From Streptomyces mobaraensis NBRC 13819 = DSM 40847 (GTDB lineage Bacteria > Actinomycetota > Actinomycetes > Streptomycetales > Streptomycetaceae): DNA of 64,000 nucleotides. A program made the position numbers and the translations under genes. The stretch lies in assembly GCF_017916255.1 (NCBI RefSeq), contig NZ_CP072827.1, forward strand, positions 2,170,001 through 2,234,000, in the 5' to 3' direction. Every line of letters starts with the position of its first letter. Position 1 is the first letter of the stretch. A model generated the notes under the pieces. That model saw only the letters and a program-made list of their open reading frames with translations. It did no database searches and was not told the origin of the DNA. This document shows positions 35,487 through 43,624 of this stretch, piece by piece.

Positions 35487-35864
35487 ATGAAGTTCCCCAT
35501 GGGTCGTTCCCTTGGCGTGGCCGCGGCGGCCGTGGCCGCGCTGGCCGCCACCGCCCTGCCGGCCGTGGCCGCCACCGACGCGGCCGCCGCCGCCCCGATC
35601 AACCGCACGAACTGCAACCAGAACGACTACCTGGAAATACACAACAACAACGGCCGCGACACGCTTTGCTTCGCCAATGCCGGCGAGATGCCCGTCGCCA
35701 TTTACGGCGTCAACTGGGTGGAGTCCGGGAACAACAGCGTGACCTTCCAGTTCCAGCGGAATGAGAGCGACCCGCGGATCGAGACCGTCACCCTCGGCAA
35801 GTGGAGCCAGTGGAACCCGGGTCAGCCCTACCTCCACAAGATCCTCTGGATCAAGATTCACTGA
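35487..35864 (+). CDS. Secreted beta/gamma-crystallin-like protein (SKLP-like)
   Basis: A 125-residue protein with a Sec signal peptide (MKFPMGRSLGVAAAAVAALA, cleavage after ALPAVAA) and a mature domain of about 90 residues. The mature part (NRTNCNQNDYLEIHN, DTLCFANAGEMPVAIYGVN, NNSVTFQFQ) has the paired Greek-key look of Streptomyces beta/gamma-crystallin-type proteins such as killer toxin-like SKLP; one Cys pair could form a disulfide. It has lower GC and more Asn than its neighbours. A purine-rich ribosome site (GAGAGGGAAAGAGA) precedes ATG 35487. Toxin, inhibitor or wall protein are all possible. Confidence 0.75.
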   Translation: MKFPMGRSLGVAAAAVAALAATALPAVAATDAAAAAPINRTNCNQNDYLEIHNNNGRDTLCFANAGEMPVAIYGVNWVESGNNSVTFQFQRNESDPRIETVTLGKWSQWNPGQPYLHKILWIKIH

Positions 35865-35924
35865 CGCCCGGCGGTTCGAGTCGGTGACGTGAGTCGCCGA
35901 TGCGAGCCGACGGTCGGATGAGGC

Positions 35925-35963
35925 GACAGGGATCCGGTGGCCGGCCGCCATCGGATCCCTGTC
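35925..35963 (+). terminator. Strong hairpin after the crystallin-like gene
   Basis: GACAGGGATCCG (35925-35936) pairs perfectly with CGGATCCCTGTC (35952-35963). The 15 bases between can add five more pairs (one G-U), leaving a five-base loop, for a total stem of about 17 bp. It sits 60 bases after the stop codon. Confidence 0.75.
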
Positions 35964-36015
35964 ATGGGAGCGGCCACGGCGGTATCGTCTTCCCGACAGC
36001 GCGTCGGCAAAACGA

Positions 36016-36046
36016 TTGACTTAGGCAAGCCTAACCACGGACAATC
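36016..36046 (+). promoter_or_regulatory. Heme oxygenase promoter with iron box (DmdR/IdeR type)
   Basis: TTGACT at 36016-36021 is a good -35 box. It overlaps TTAGGC-AA-GCCTAA (36021-36034), a perfect inverted repeat matching the core of the 19-bp iron box bound by Fe-DmdR1/IdeR/DtxR. ACAATC near 36041 is the -10 candidate. The repressor should block this promoter when iron is plentiful. Confidence 0.75.
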
Positions 36047-36132
36047 GACTCAGGGGACGCTTCGGTGTCCTCGTGGACCGGTTGTCCGTCGCTCGCCCGT
36101 CGCTCCCGTCCCCTCGTCACCGGAGGTCCGCC

Positions 36133-36804
36133 GTGGACTCGCCCGACACGAACCCGCTCACCCCGTTCTCGACGCTGATCCGCACCGCCTCGCACTCCCA
36201 GCACACCGAGGCCGAGAACTCGTCGTTCATGAGCGACCTGCTCGGCGGCCGGCTCGGCGTCACCGCCTACCGCCGCTACACCGAGCAGCTCTGGTTCGTC
36301 TACCGGGCCCTGGAGGCCGCCGCCCCGGCCCTCGCCGACGACCCCGTCGCGGGCCCCTTCATCCGCCCCGAACTGGCCCGCACCGCATGCCTGGAGCGCG
36401 ACCTCGCGCACCTGGGCGGCCCCGGCTGGCGTACGGGCCTGACGCCCCTGCCCGCCACCGAGGCGTACGCCGCCCGCATCGAGGAGTGCGCCCGCGACTG
36501 GCCCGCCGGCTACGTCGCCCACCACTACACCCGCTACCTCGGCGACCTCTCCGGCGGCCAGGTCATCCGCGGCACCGCCGAGAAGAACTGGGGCTTCGAC
36601 CGCAAGGGCGACGGCGTCCGCTTCTACGTCTTCGACGGCATCGGCAGCCCCACGGCCTTCAAGCGCCACTACCGCGAACTCCTCGACGCACTGCCGCTCG
36701 ACGACCTGGAGAAGCAGCAGGTCGTCGCGGAGTGCAAGCGCGCCTTCGCGTTCAACACGGCGGTGTTCCGGCAGCTCGGCGAGGAGTTCCCGCTGAGCGC
36801 GTGA
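36133..36804 (+). CDS. Biliverdin-producing heme oxygenase
   Basis: A 223-residue heme oxygenase that opens heme to biliverdin, CO and Fe2+, releasing iron. The proximal heme ligand His24 is in HTEAENSSFM, and the distal helix has the flexible glycine motif YLGDLSGGQVI. The fold length is normal. GTG 36133 has GGAGG six bases upstream; the longer ATG at 36073 has none. The iron box upstream indicates induction in iron limitation, consistent with using heme as an iron source. No heme importer is adjacent. Confidence 0.93.
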   Translation: MDSPDTNPLTPFSTLIRTASHSQHTEAENSSFMSDLLGGRLGVTAYRRYTEQLWFVYRALEAAAPALADDPVAGPFIRPELARTACLERDLAHLGGPGWRTGLTPLPATEAYAARIEECARDWPAGYVAHHYTRYLGDLSGGQVIRGTAEKNWGFDRKGDGVRFYVFDGIGSPTAFKRHYRELLDALPLDDLEKQQVVAECKRAFAFNTAVFRQLGEEFPLSA

Positions 36805-36836
36805 GCTGAACGAGGCACGGCCTCCGGCGGGCGGCC

Positions 36837-37406
36837 TCAGACTTGGAGGAAGGCGACGACCCCTGTGACAAGTATGATCACGATGCCCAGCAGGACCCCC
36901 GCCATCGTGGGCGACACCCGGTCCCGCTTCCGCAGTGGCGGCCGGAACCGGTCAGCCGGACTCGTGGAGAACTCCCACCAGTTGACGACCTGTCGGTAGG
37001 CCACGTCGAAGTCGGGGGCCGGGTAGAGGTAGCTGTGCTGGAGTGCGGGCAGGGAGCGGCGCCGGCCGTCCCCCAGCGTGATCCGGACCGTGGTCGACTT
37101 CTCCGCCCCCTTCCCGGTCTCGCGCACGTCGATCCACCGGATCTCGTGCCAGGGGTAGGTCCGGCCGCGTCCGAAACCCCAGCGGGTGGTGATGCCGGCC
37201 GCGCCGACCACCGTCTGGCAGCGGGCCGTGACGAAGACCCCGACGACAAGGAGCGCGGCGGTCATGGCGAGCATCCAGCGGAAGCCCACCGGGCCCAGCT
37301 TCTTGTACGCGAGGGCGAGTTCGCCCGTCAGGATCAGCACGATGAACACCAACCGCGTGCCGGTGGGGCGGTACCGGTCCTTGCCCCGAAAGACCAGTTC
37401 GTTCAC
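36837..37406 (-). CDS. Membrane protein with PH-like domain
   Basis: A 189-residue protein with two N-terminal helices (LVFIVLILTGELAL and WMLAMTAALLVVGVFV) and a C-terminal one (TMAGVLLGIVIILVTGVVAF). Between them lies a bacterial-PH-like strand pattern: GAAGITTRWGFGRGRTYPWHEIRWIDVRE in outline, with ITTRWGF and YPWHEIRWI as key pieces. GTG 37406 gives a compact protein; the upstream frame is low-complexity. Convergent to heme oxygenase. Function unknown. Confidence 0.72.
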   Translation of the reverse strand: MNELVFRGKDRYRPTGTRLVFIVLILTGELALAYKKLGPVGFRWMLAMTAALLVVGVFVTARCQTVVGAAGITTRWGFGRGRTYPWHEIRWIDVRETGKGAEKSTTVRITLGDGRRRSLPALQHSYLYPAPDFDVAYRQVVNWWEFSTSPADRFRPPLRKRDRVSPTMAGVLLGIVIILVTGVVAFLQV

Positions 37407-37625
37407 CGCGCGTCCACCCCGTCCCGATTCCACGGGCTCGGAGAGCGCCGGGGCCGGGAACGTCCTCCCTGACGAGCGCGCGCGGATGAACAGCCGAGGC
37501 CGGAGACGTACATGAGCACTTCTTTCTTGCGGTCGTGCGTGAGCGCGGTCGCGCTCTGGTGTTTCCTCCCGTGCCCGCCCGGTCGGTGACAGCGGGGCGG
37601 TGAAGCGGGCGGGGGCCGGAAGCCG

Positions 37626-37674
37626 GGCCCTGGTGCCCGGTCCCGGCTCATTGCCGGGACCGGGCACCAGGGCC
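37626..37674. terminator. Perfect 22-bp hairpin in a 495-bp intergenic region
   Basis: Arms 37626-37647 (GGCCCTGGTGCCCGGTCCCG onward) and 37653-37674 are exact reverse complements with a TCATT loop. No T-run follows. The rest of 37,407-37,901, between divergent genes, holds no supported gene. Because both neighbours diverge, a terminator role is not obvious; it may be a mobile palindrome or an RNA element. Confidence 0.6.
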
Positions 37675-37901
37675 ACCCCCGTTTCCCCCCGCGCCGATGA
37701 TGACCTGCGACGATGCCGAAGCGCACTGCCGGAACCCGGCAATCTTCGGGCCCCGTTCCCTGCCGCACCCACCCCCACTCCGACGGAGCCCGGCGTTCCG
37801 GGACCGGGCCGTCAGGATCCCGCGGAGCGTCTGTCACCCTGATCCCTCGACCGGGCGCGTCAAGGAATCGTCAGGGGCGCGCCAAGAAAGCGGGAGGGTA
37901 C

Positions 37902-39011
37902 GTGACACGGGAGGCATCACCCGGCACACGGGAGGAATCGCCCGACCACTACGTGACGGGCTACGCCGACATCGTCCTCGACGCCTCGGCCACCGGCCGC
38001 CGGCTCTGCCGGGAGGAACTGGACTCCCGGCGCGCGCTCGGGGAACGCGCCGCGCGCAGCCCGTACGGGTTGCGGACGCTGATCGGCGCGCACCTCTCCG
38101 CCACCCGCGCCCTCACGTCCGCCCTCCCCCTCGCCACGGGAAGCCGTGACGCGCGGACCGTCCTGGACGGCGTCCTCGCGGCGGCGGAACAAGCCGTCGA
38201 CGCGTTCGCCGACGGCTACGAGCGGGCGCGGCGCCTCGCCGTACGCCAAGAAGAGGCGGCGCGCCGGGAGTTCATCGACGACCTGCTGCACGGGCGCGGC
38301 AACCTCGGGCGGCTCGCGGAGCGCGCCGAGCACGTCGGGCTGCGCCTCGCCCACACCCAGGCGGTCGCGGTGGCGGCCGGCCCCGAGCCGTTCGGCGACC
38401 TGCACCGCACCGCGCGGCAGGTGGAGGCCGCTCTCGGCGCGCGCTTCGACGAACGCCGCGTCCTGCTGGCGACCAAGTCCGGCCGACTGGTCTGCGTGGC
38501 CCCGGGCGACGGGCACGAGCTGCTGGACTTCTTCGCCGAGCGCGTCCTGGAGGCGACGGGCGGCCGGGGCCGGGTAGCCGTCGGCCGCCCCCAGCCGGGC
38601 CCGGGCGGCGTCGCCCGCTCCTACGAGGAGGCGCTCAACGCCCTCGACCTGGCGGAGCGGATGGCGCTGGCCGCGCCCGTACTGCGTGCCGAAGACCTGC
38701 TGGTCTTCCCGGTCCTCACCCGCGACCGGCAGGCGCTGGCCGATCTCGTCCGGTCCACCCTCGGGCCGCTCCGGCAGGCCCGGGGCGGGGCCGAGCCGCT
38801 GCTGGAGACGCTGAACGCCTATTTCGAGGCGGGCTGTACGGCCGCCGAGGCAGCCCGGCGCCTCTCCCTGAGCGTGCGCGCCCTCACCTACCGCCTGGAG
38901 CGCATCCACCGCTACACGGGCACCGACCCGGCCGACCCTCTGCACCGCTACACGCTCCAGACGGCGGTCATCGGGGCCCGGCTGCTGGGCTGGCCGGCCC
39001 AGGAGGTCTGA
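37902..39011 (+). CDS. PucR/CdaR-family transcriptional regulator
   Basis: A 369-residue regulator of the PucR type. A middle GGDEF-like domain (RRVLLATKSGRLVCVAPGDG, GRVAVGRPQPGPGGVARSYE) is followed by the C-terminal PucR helix-turn-helix (YFEAGCTAAEAARRLSLSVR-ALTYRLERI). The family usually activates catabolic or antibiotic genes in response to a metabolite. GTG 37902 has GGGAGGG at proper spacing. Target unknown; the convergent PhzF gene is a poor candidate. Confidence 0.88.
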   Translation: MTREASPGTREESPDHYVTGYADIVLDASATGRRLCREELDSRRALGERAARSPYGLRTLIGAHLSATRALTSALPLATGSRDARTVLDGVLAAAEQAVDAFADGYERARRLAVRQEEAARREFIDDLLHGRGNLGRLAERAEHVGLRLAHTQAVAVAAGPEPFGDLHRTARQVEAALGARFDERRVLLATKSGRLVCVAPGDGHELLDFFAERVLEATGGRGRVAVGRPQPGPGGVARSYEEALNALDLAERMALAAPVLRAEDLLVFPVLTRDRQALADLVRSTLGPLRQARGGAEPLLETLNAYFEAGCTAAEAARRLSLSVRALTYRLERIHRYTGTDPADPLHRYTLQTAVIGARLLGWPAQEV

Positions 39012-39016
39012 GCGGA

Positions 39017-39044
39017 GCCGCCGCAGTGGGAAGAAGGCGGCGGC
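39017..39044 (+). terminator. Hairpin after the PucR gene
   Basis: GCCGCCGC (39017-39024) pairs with GCGGCGGC (39037-39044) across a 12-base purine-rich loop, six bases after the stop. The next 180 bases are GC-rich GGCCGGGCCC-type low complexity without a gene. Confidence 0.45.
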
Positions 39045-39233
39045 GTACCGATGTCACCGCGCTGTGGGACGTCGACGCGGACACCGCATCCCCGAGCGGT
39101 CGGACGACGCGTCCGGGCCGGCGGCACGGCACCGGCCGCCGACGCGGCGCCCCGGCCGGGCCCGGGCCGCCGGCCCGGCCGGGCCCACGCCACCGGCCCA
39201 CCCGGGCCCACGCCACCCCTCCCCCGCGCGCGG

Positions 39234-39896
39234 TCACATCACCCGCTCCCCCACCACCTCCGCCCGCCCGCCGACCTCGATCGTCCCGTCCGGCAGCGGG
39301 CGCGTGACGATGCGCGAGCCGACGCCCTGCCGGATGTCCAGGGCGCGGCCGAGTTCGGCGGTGAGGACGAGGGCGGCGGCGCCCGTCGCCTCGTCCTCGG
39401 CGATGGCGTCGCCACGGCGCGGGAAGGCCCGGGCGCGGACCCGGCCGGCCGCCTCGTCCTCCCAGGCCCAGGCGTACAGCCAGCCCTCCCCGGGCGGCGG
39501 CGCGGGCAGCGCGTCGACCTCCGCCACGGAGCCGTAGCGCTCCATGCGCCGCCCGGACGCCCACTCCGCCCGCCCCGCGATCCGGATGACGTCCCCGTCG
39601 CGCCGCACCGGCACCTCTCCGGCGGGCGGACGCAGCACGTCCGCTTCCGTGAGCAGCGAGGCGACGCCGATGAGCGGATGTCCGGCGAACGGCAACCGGA
39701 CGCTGGGCGTCCAGATGTCGACGGTCCCGCGCTCCGCGTCGTCGACGAACACCGTCTCGCTGAAACCGAGTTCGGCGGCGAGCGCCGACCGCCGCTCCGG
39801 GCCGGGGACGGACGCGCCGTCCAGGACGACGCCGAGCGGGTTCCCGCCCCGGCCGTCGGCGCCGCGGAACACGCTGAGTATGTGGATGTGGATCAT
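39234..39896 (-). CDS. PhzF-family isomerase/epimerase-like protein
   Basis: A 220-residue member of the PhzF family (diaminopimelate-epimerase fold). The opening IHILSVFRGADGRGGNPLGV, the SETVFV strand and the signature WTPSVRLPFAGHPLIGVA are diagnostic. It is about 50 residues shorter than PhzF, and the C-terminal half is compressed but keeps DEATGAAALVLTAELG, the second family signature. ATG 39896 is chosen; ATG 39950 is an alternative. Substrate unknown, as for most PhzF homologues outside phenazine clusters. Confidence 0.85.
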   Translation of the reverse strand: MIHIHILSVFRGADGRGGNPLGVVLDGASVPGPERRSALAAELGFSETVFVDDAERGTVDIWTPSVRLPFAGHPLIGVASLLTEADVLRPPAGEVPVRRDGDVIRIAGRAEWASGRRMERYGSVAEVDALPAPPPGEGWLYAWAWEDEAAGRVRARAFPRRGDAIAEDEATGAAALVLTAELGRALDIRQGVGSRIVTRPLPDGTIEVGGRAEVVGERVM

Positions 39897-40065
39897 CTCG
39901 TCATTCAACAGCAGCACGGGTCCGCCGGAACGGCGGGAGACACATACCATCACGGGCCCGCCCGCCCTCCCCCGCCCGTCCGGCCTCACTGTCAGTGCCC
40001 TGTGACAGGATGCGAACGGGTCCGGGGAAGGTGGACCGCGGACTGTTGATCGGCGGGGGGTTGGG

Positions 40066-41172
40066 ATGGGTGCGGGTACGGAGCCGGACAGCTCGTCCAG
40101 GTCCGACGAGGAGTGGGAGCGGTTCCTGCGCGAGTCGGTGGCGGGTGTCGCCGACGCCCCCAAGGAGCCGTCGGCGCGGGCCCGCGACGTGGCGAAGCGG
40201 CTGGCCGCGGAGCCCGGCCCCGCCCCGGACGGCTGGCGCGCCTACACGCCCGCGCGGCCCAAGCGGCGCACGGGCTGGTACGTGGCCGGGCTGCTGGCCT
40301 CGCTGGCGCTGCTGGCGGTGGCGATCGCGCCGGGGCGGATAGTGGACCTGTTCACCGGCACCGACTCCGCACCGTCGGCGGCCGAGACCGGCCGACCGGA
40401 CCAGGCACCCCCTGCGGGTCCGGCCCAACGCCCCACCATGGACCGGCCGTTCCGCGGTTCGCCCGCGGCGAGCTGGGCGGACGGAGCGGCGGGCATCACC
40501 GTGCCGAAGGCCGGGGCGGTCGGCTGGATGAGCGCGGCCGAGGTCGAGCAGGCCCTCGCCCGCAGCCGGGACTTCCTCGTCGCGTCCAACCTGGACCGCG
40601 GGGTGCTGCGGGGCGAGCGCCCCGAGAAGGCGATCGCGCTGGTCAACCCGCATCAGAAGGACGTCCAGGACCTCCTGGGCACCGCTTTCCGAACCCCCGA
40701 CGAGAAGAGCGACCCCCTCCTCCTCTTCAGCCGCTTCCAGCCCTCCCGCACCCGCCTGGTCGGCGACGTCGTGAAGACCCGGGGCCGGCTCACCTACCGG
40801 GAGGGCGAGCGCGGCGCGCTCCAGGTGACCGCCGACGTCACCTTCGTCTACCCGGCCGCCCGCGCGGACACGGGCGGCGACGACGCCCGCGACGGCGAGA
40901 TAGTGCGCACGATCGTCCGGCGCGAGCTGGTCCTCAGCTGGGACGACCCCGCCAAGGTCAGCACCGAGCCGGGCACGTTCTCGGTCGTCTCGTACAAGTA
41001 CGACATGACCAACGGCGGCTGCGGCGCCCTCACGGGCTACTTCACCCCGCCCTTCGGCACGGACCACCGGGCGGACAGAGCCGGCACGGAGGTCGACCCG
41101 TACGACCGCAGCACGCCGATCGGACGGGGCGAGCCCTCCAAGGACGGGTGCAGGAGGGCGACGCGGTCCTGA
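40066..41172 (+). CDS. Single-pass membrane protein, hypothetical
   Basis: A 368-residue protein with a charged cytoplasmic N-terminus (EEWERFLRESVAGVADAPKE), one helix at about 70-92 (GWYVAGLLASLALLAVAIAP) and a large outside domain. The outside part has a beta-strand-rich look (GALQVTADVTFVYPAAR, VVSYKYDMTNGGCGALTGYF). I know similar Streptomyces proteins only as hypothetical. ATG 40066 follows a GGGGGG ribosome-site-like run. Possibly a wall- or envelope-associated sensor; this is a guess. Confidence 0.78.
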   Translation: MGAGTEPDSSSRSDEEWERFLRESVAGVADAPKEPSARARDVAKRLAAEPGPAPDGWRAYTPARPKRRTGWYVAGLLASLALLAVAIAPGRIVDLFTGTDSAPSAAETGRPDQAPPAGPAQRPTMDRPFRGSPAASWADGAAGITVPKAGAVGWMSAAEVEQALARSRDFLVASNLDRGVLRGERPEKAIALVNPHQKDVQDLLGTAFRTPDEKSDPLLLFSRFQPSRTRLVGDVVKTRGRLTYREGERGALQVTADVTFVYPAARADTGGDDARDGEIVRTIVRRELVLSWDDPAKVSTEPGTFSVVSYKYDMTNGGCGALTGYFTPPFGTDHRADRAGTEVDPYDRSTPIGRGEPSKDGCRRATRS

Positions 41173-41274
41173 GGGCTGCCCGACGAGTCGCATCCGACCG
41201 ACGGGACAGCCCCTGGTACTCCACCCGTAGATCCTGACCACGGACGCGGAGCCGCTCGCCGGTAGCCTGCCCGT

Positions 41275-41748
41275 ATGGCTGAGACCTGGACCGAAGAGCA
41301 ACTGATCACGGACGGTTTCGAGCGCGTGCACTGCGAGTCGGAGTGGTACGACGGCCCGCGCGCCGGCCTGGCCGACATCGACGGGAAGCCTCACTACTTC
41401 GAGAACCACGACTACGACCACACCGGCGAAGCCGACGAGTACCAGGTCTGGCCCGCGAGCGAGGCCGCGGTGAAGCTGGAACGCGAGCGGTGGGCGATCT
41501 TCGCCAGGTGGAACGAGCGCCACGAGGCCGGCGAGGTCGGCCCGGAAACCCATCCGGGCCACGGCGGCATCGACTCCCGCTACGACGAGTTGGAACTCCT
41601 GCTGGCACCCCACCGCCGACCGCCGAACGACGCAAGGCGACTCACGGGCGAGCTACGGTTCGCCGCCGGCACCCGCTACCGGGCCGAGGGACTCGACTAC
41701 TGGATCCGGTGGCGTCCGAGCAGAGACCCGCAGCTCGACTCACTCTGA
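41275..41748 (+). CDS. Hypothetical protein, 157 aa
   Basis: A soluble acidic protein opening AETWTEEQLITDGFERVHCE with WYDGPRAGLADIDGKPHYFE and an aromatic C-terminus. No family recognised beyond Streptomyces hypotheticals. TAGCCT lies six bases before ATG 41275 with no ribosome site, so the transcript is probably leaderless. Its stop is five bases from the stop of the convergent HdeD gene. Confidence 0.75.
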   Translation: MAETWTEEQLITDGFERVHCESEWYDGPRAGLADIDGKPHYFENHDYDHTGEADEYQVWPASEAAVKLERERWAIFARWNERHEAGEVGPETHPGHGGIDSRYDELELLLAPHRRPPNDARRLTGELRFAAGTRYRAEGLDYWIRWRPSRDPQLDSL

Positions 41749-41753
41749 AACGA

Positions 41754-42317
41754 TCAGCTGGAGAGAAGACGTTTCAAGGTCAGCGCGTGCATCACTTCCA
41801 CCACGCCGACCACGATCAGCCAAATGCCCGTGAACACGGCGAGCGTGGTGATCGCGGAGAGCGGCCAGGCGATGACGATGCCACCGCCGACGGCCGCCAG
41901 GACGCCGAGGAAGATGCCCCAGCCGTTGGCGAGTTCGGCGCTGCTCACCGCCGTCGCGATGCCGTACAGCACCAGGCCGATGCCGATCCACAGGCTCAGC
42001 AGCAGTACGGAACCGCGCAGCGTGTTCCGGAAGCAGAACAGACCGAGCATGATCGACAACGCACCGGCGACGAGGTAGAGGACACGCATGCCGGTGGAGA
42101 CGAACGTACCGAACGCCGTGATGATCTCCATGACGCCGCTGAGCACGAGAAAGATGCCGAACAGCACGCCCACCGCCATGAGTGTCTTGTGCGGCCAGGC
42201 CAGCGTCAGCACGCCGACCGCGAGGGCGGCCAGGCCCAGCACCAGTAGGGACACCCACGCCGCTTTGCCAAGTCTCTGCAGGTCGCGGGTGATACGCGGG
42301 ACTTCGGAACCAGTCAT
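41754..42317 (-). CDS. HdeD-family membrane protein
   Basis: A 187-residue protein with six hydrophobic helices, as in HdeD (DUF308) acid-resistance membrane proteins: SLLVLGLAALAVGVLTLAWP, GVLFGIFLVLSGVMEIITAF, YLVAGALSIMLGLFCF, LLSLWIGIGLVLYGIATAV, WGIFLGVLAAVGGGIVIAWP and the last TLAVFTGIWLIVVGVVEV. The repeated WPxxTL motif is typical. ATG 42317 opens directly before the first helix. Biochemical role not known. Confidence 0.88.
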   Translation of the reverse strand: MTGSEVPRITRDLQRLGKAAWVSLLVLGLAALAVGVLTLAWPHKTLMAVGVLFGIFLVLSGVMEIITAFGTFVSTGMRVLYLVAGALSIMLGLFCFRNTLRGSVLLLSLWIGIGLVLYGIATAVSSAELANGWGIFLGVLAAVGGGIVIAWPLSAITTLAVFTGIWLIVVGVVEVMHALTLKRLLSS

Positions 42318-42515
42318 AAGTGCATATTCGGCTTCTATGCCCGTTGGTGCACCCGCAGGAGTGACACTCCCCCCGAACGGTCGAGCCGAGTGGCCTGTAC
42401 CGACGGCGCCGATGACAATGCCACCCCGGCGCGCGACCAGACGGCCGCCCCGGCCACCCAGGGCACGGCCCGGGGGGGCGAGCGGACGAGCCCGCGTCCA
42501 GCCGGGCGGCGGCGC

Positions 42516-42569
42516 GCACGGGCGCACGGGCGCATGGACGTGCACGGGCGCATAGGCGCGCACGGGCGC
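42516..42569. repeat. GCACGGGCGC direct repeats upstream of HdeD gene
   Basis: The decamer GCACGGGCGC occurs at 42516, 42524, 42542 and 42560 within 54 bases, between the stop of the SDR gene and the HdeD gene. No gene is supported in this interval. Confidence 0.6.
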
Positions 42570-42584
42570 CGGCCCGCAGGCGGC

Positions 42585-43541
42585 TCACACCGGGGCCGGG
42601 AACGCGTACCGCACCCCCGTCGCCTCCTCCGACAGCTCCCACAGTCGGCGACCGGTGGCGGGGTCGGCGGCGGCCGGGGCGAGTTCGACCTCCGTCGGGG
42701 CGCCGCGCAGTTCGCCCTTGCCCGACGGGCCGATGAACAGGCCGCCCGCCAACCCGGGTTCGGTGGCGGCGTAGAGCTGGGGCAGAGCGCCCCGCTCGGG
42801 CGCCTGGGCGAGGAGCGCGTTGCCGACGCGGCCGAGGAGCAGGCGCTGCGCGGCGCTCGACGACTTCATCTGGAGGCCGGTGGCCGTGTACCCGGGGTGC
42901 GCGAGCAGGCTGCGCACCGGGCTCCCGGCCTCGGTCAGCCGGCGGTGCAGCTCGCACCCGAAGACCGCGTTGGCGAACTTCGACCGGTTGTAGGCGCCCA
43001 TCGGTGAGTACCGGCGCTCGTCGGCGAGGTCGTCGAAGTCCAGACCCAGTCCCGCCTTGCGGTGGTTGACCGAGCTGACGGTGACGACGCGCGGGTCGCG
43101 CCCGGCGGCCAACAGGTCGAGCAGCAGTCCGGTGAGCGCGAAGTGGCCGAGGTGGTTGCAGGCGAACTGCGACTCGTGGCCGTACGGGGTGAGCGAGCGC
43201 GGCACCGCCATCACGCCCGCGTTGTTGACGAGGACGTCGAGCCGGTCGTGGTCGGCCCGCACCCCGTCGGCGAAGGCGCGGACCGAGTCGGGGTCGGCCA
43301 GGTCCAGGCGGCGCACCTCGGGCCGTACGCCTCCGGGCCGTCGCCCGGCGGTCGCGTCCATGGCCGCCCGTCGCCCCTTCTCCACGTCCCGCACCGCCAG
43401 GATCACGTGCCCGCCCCGGCGCACGAGCGCCCGGACGGTGGCGAGACCGAGCCCGCCGTTGGCTCCGGTGACGACGAACACCCGGCCGTCGAGGTCCGGG
43501 ATCCGGTCGGCGGTCCACTGCCGCCGCTGTTCCTTGGTCAT
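42585..43541 (-). CDS. Short-chain dehydrogenase/reductase
   Basis: A 318-residue SDR related to retinol-dehydrogenase/protochlorophyllide-reductase-like enzymes. The nucleotide motif TGANGGLG (residues about 25-32), NNAGVM, catalytic Ser in VVTVSSVNH and YNRSK (Tyr/Lys) are all present. ATG 43541 is used, with ATG 43562 possible. The gene diverges from a TetR regulator that probably controls it. Substrate unknown. Confidence 0.9.
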   Translation of the reverse strand: MTKEQRRQWTADRIPDLDGRVFVVTGANGGLGLATVRALVRRGGHVILAVRDVEKGRRAAMDATAGRRPGGVRPEVRRLDLADPDSVRAFADGVRADHDRLDVLVNNAGVMAVPRSLTPYGHESQFACNHLGHFALTGLLLDLLAAGRDPRVVTVSSVNHRKAGLGLDFDDLADERRYSPMGAYNRSKFANAVFGCELHRRLTEAGSPVRSLLAHPGYTATGLQMKSSSAAQRLLLGRVGNALLAQAPERGALPQLYAATEPGLAGGLFIGPSGKGELRGAPTEVELAPAAADPATGRRLWELSEEATGVRYAFPAPV

Positions 43542-43624
43542 GTGACACACGCTGCCGCTCATGTCACTCGGTGTCAAGCATGTCGCTTGGTTCCACGCAT
43601 GGCACGACGCCGTACGATGGCGTG
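43542..43624. promoter_or_regulatory. SDR/TetR divergent promoter with TGTCA motifs
   Basis: The 83-base gap contains TGACA and several TGTCA boxes: TGACACACGCTGCCGCTCATGTCA forms a spaced inverted repeat, and GTGTCAAGCATGTC follows. TACGAT (43613-43618) is six bases from the TetR start. These are candidate TetR operators. Confidence 0.4.
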
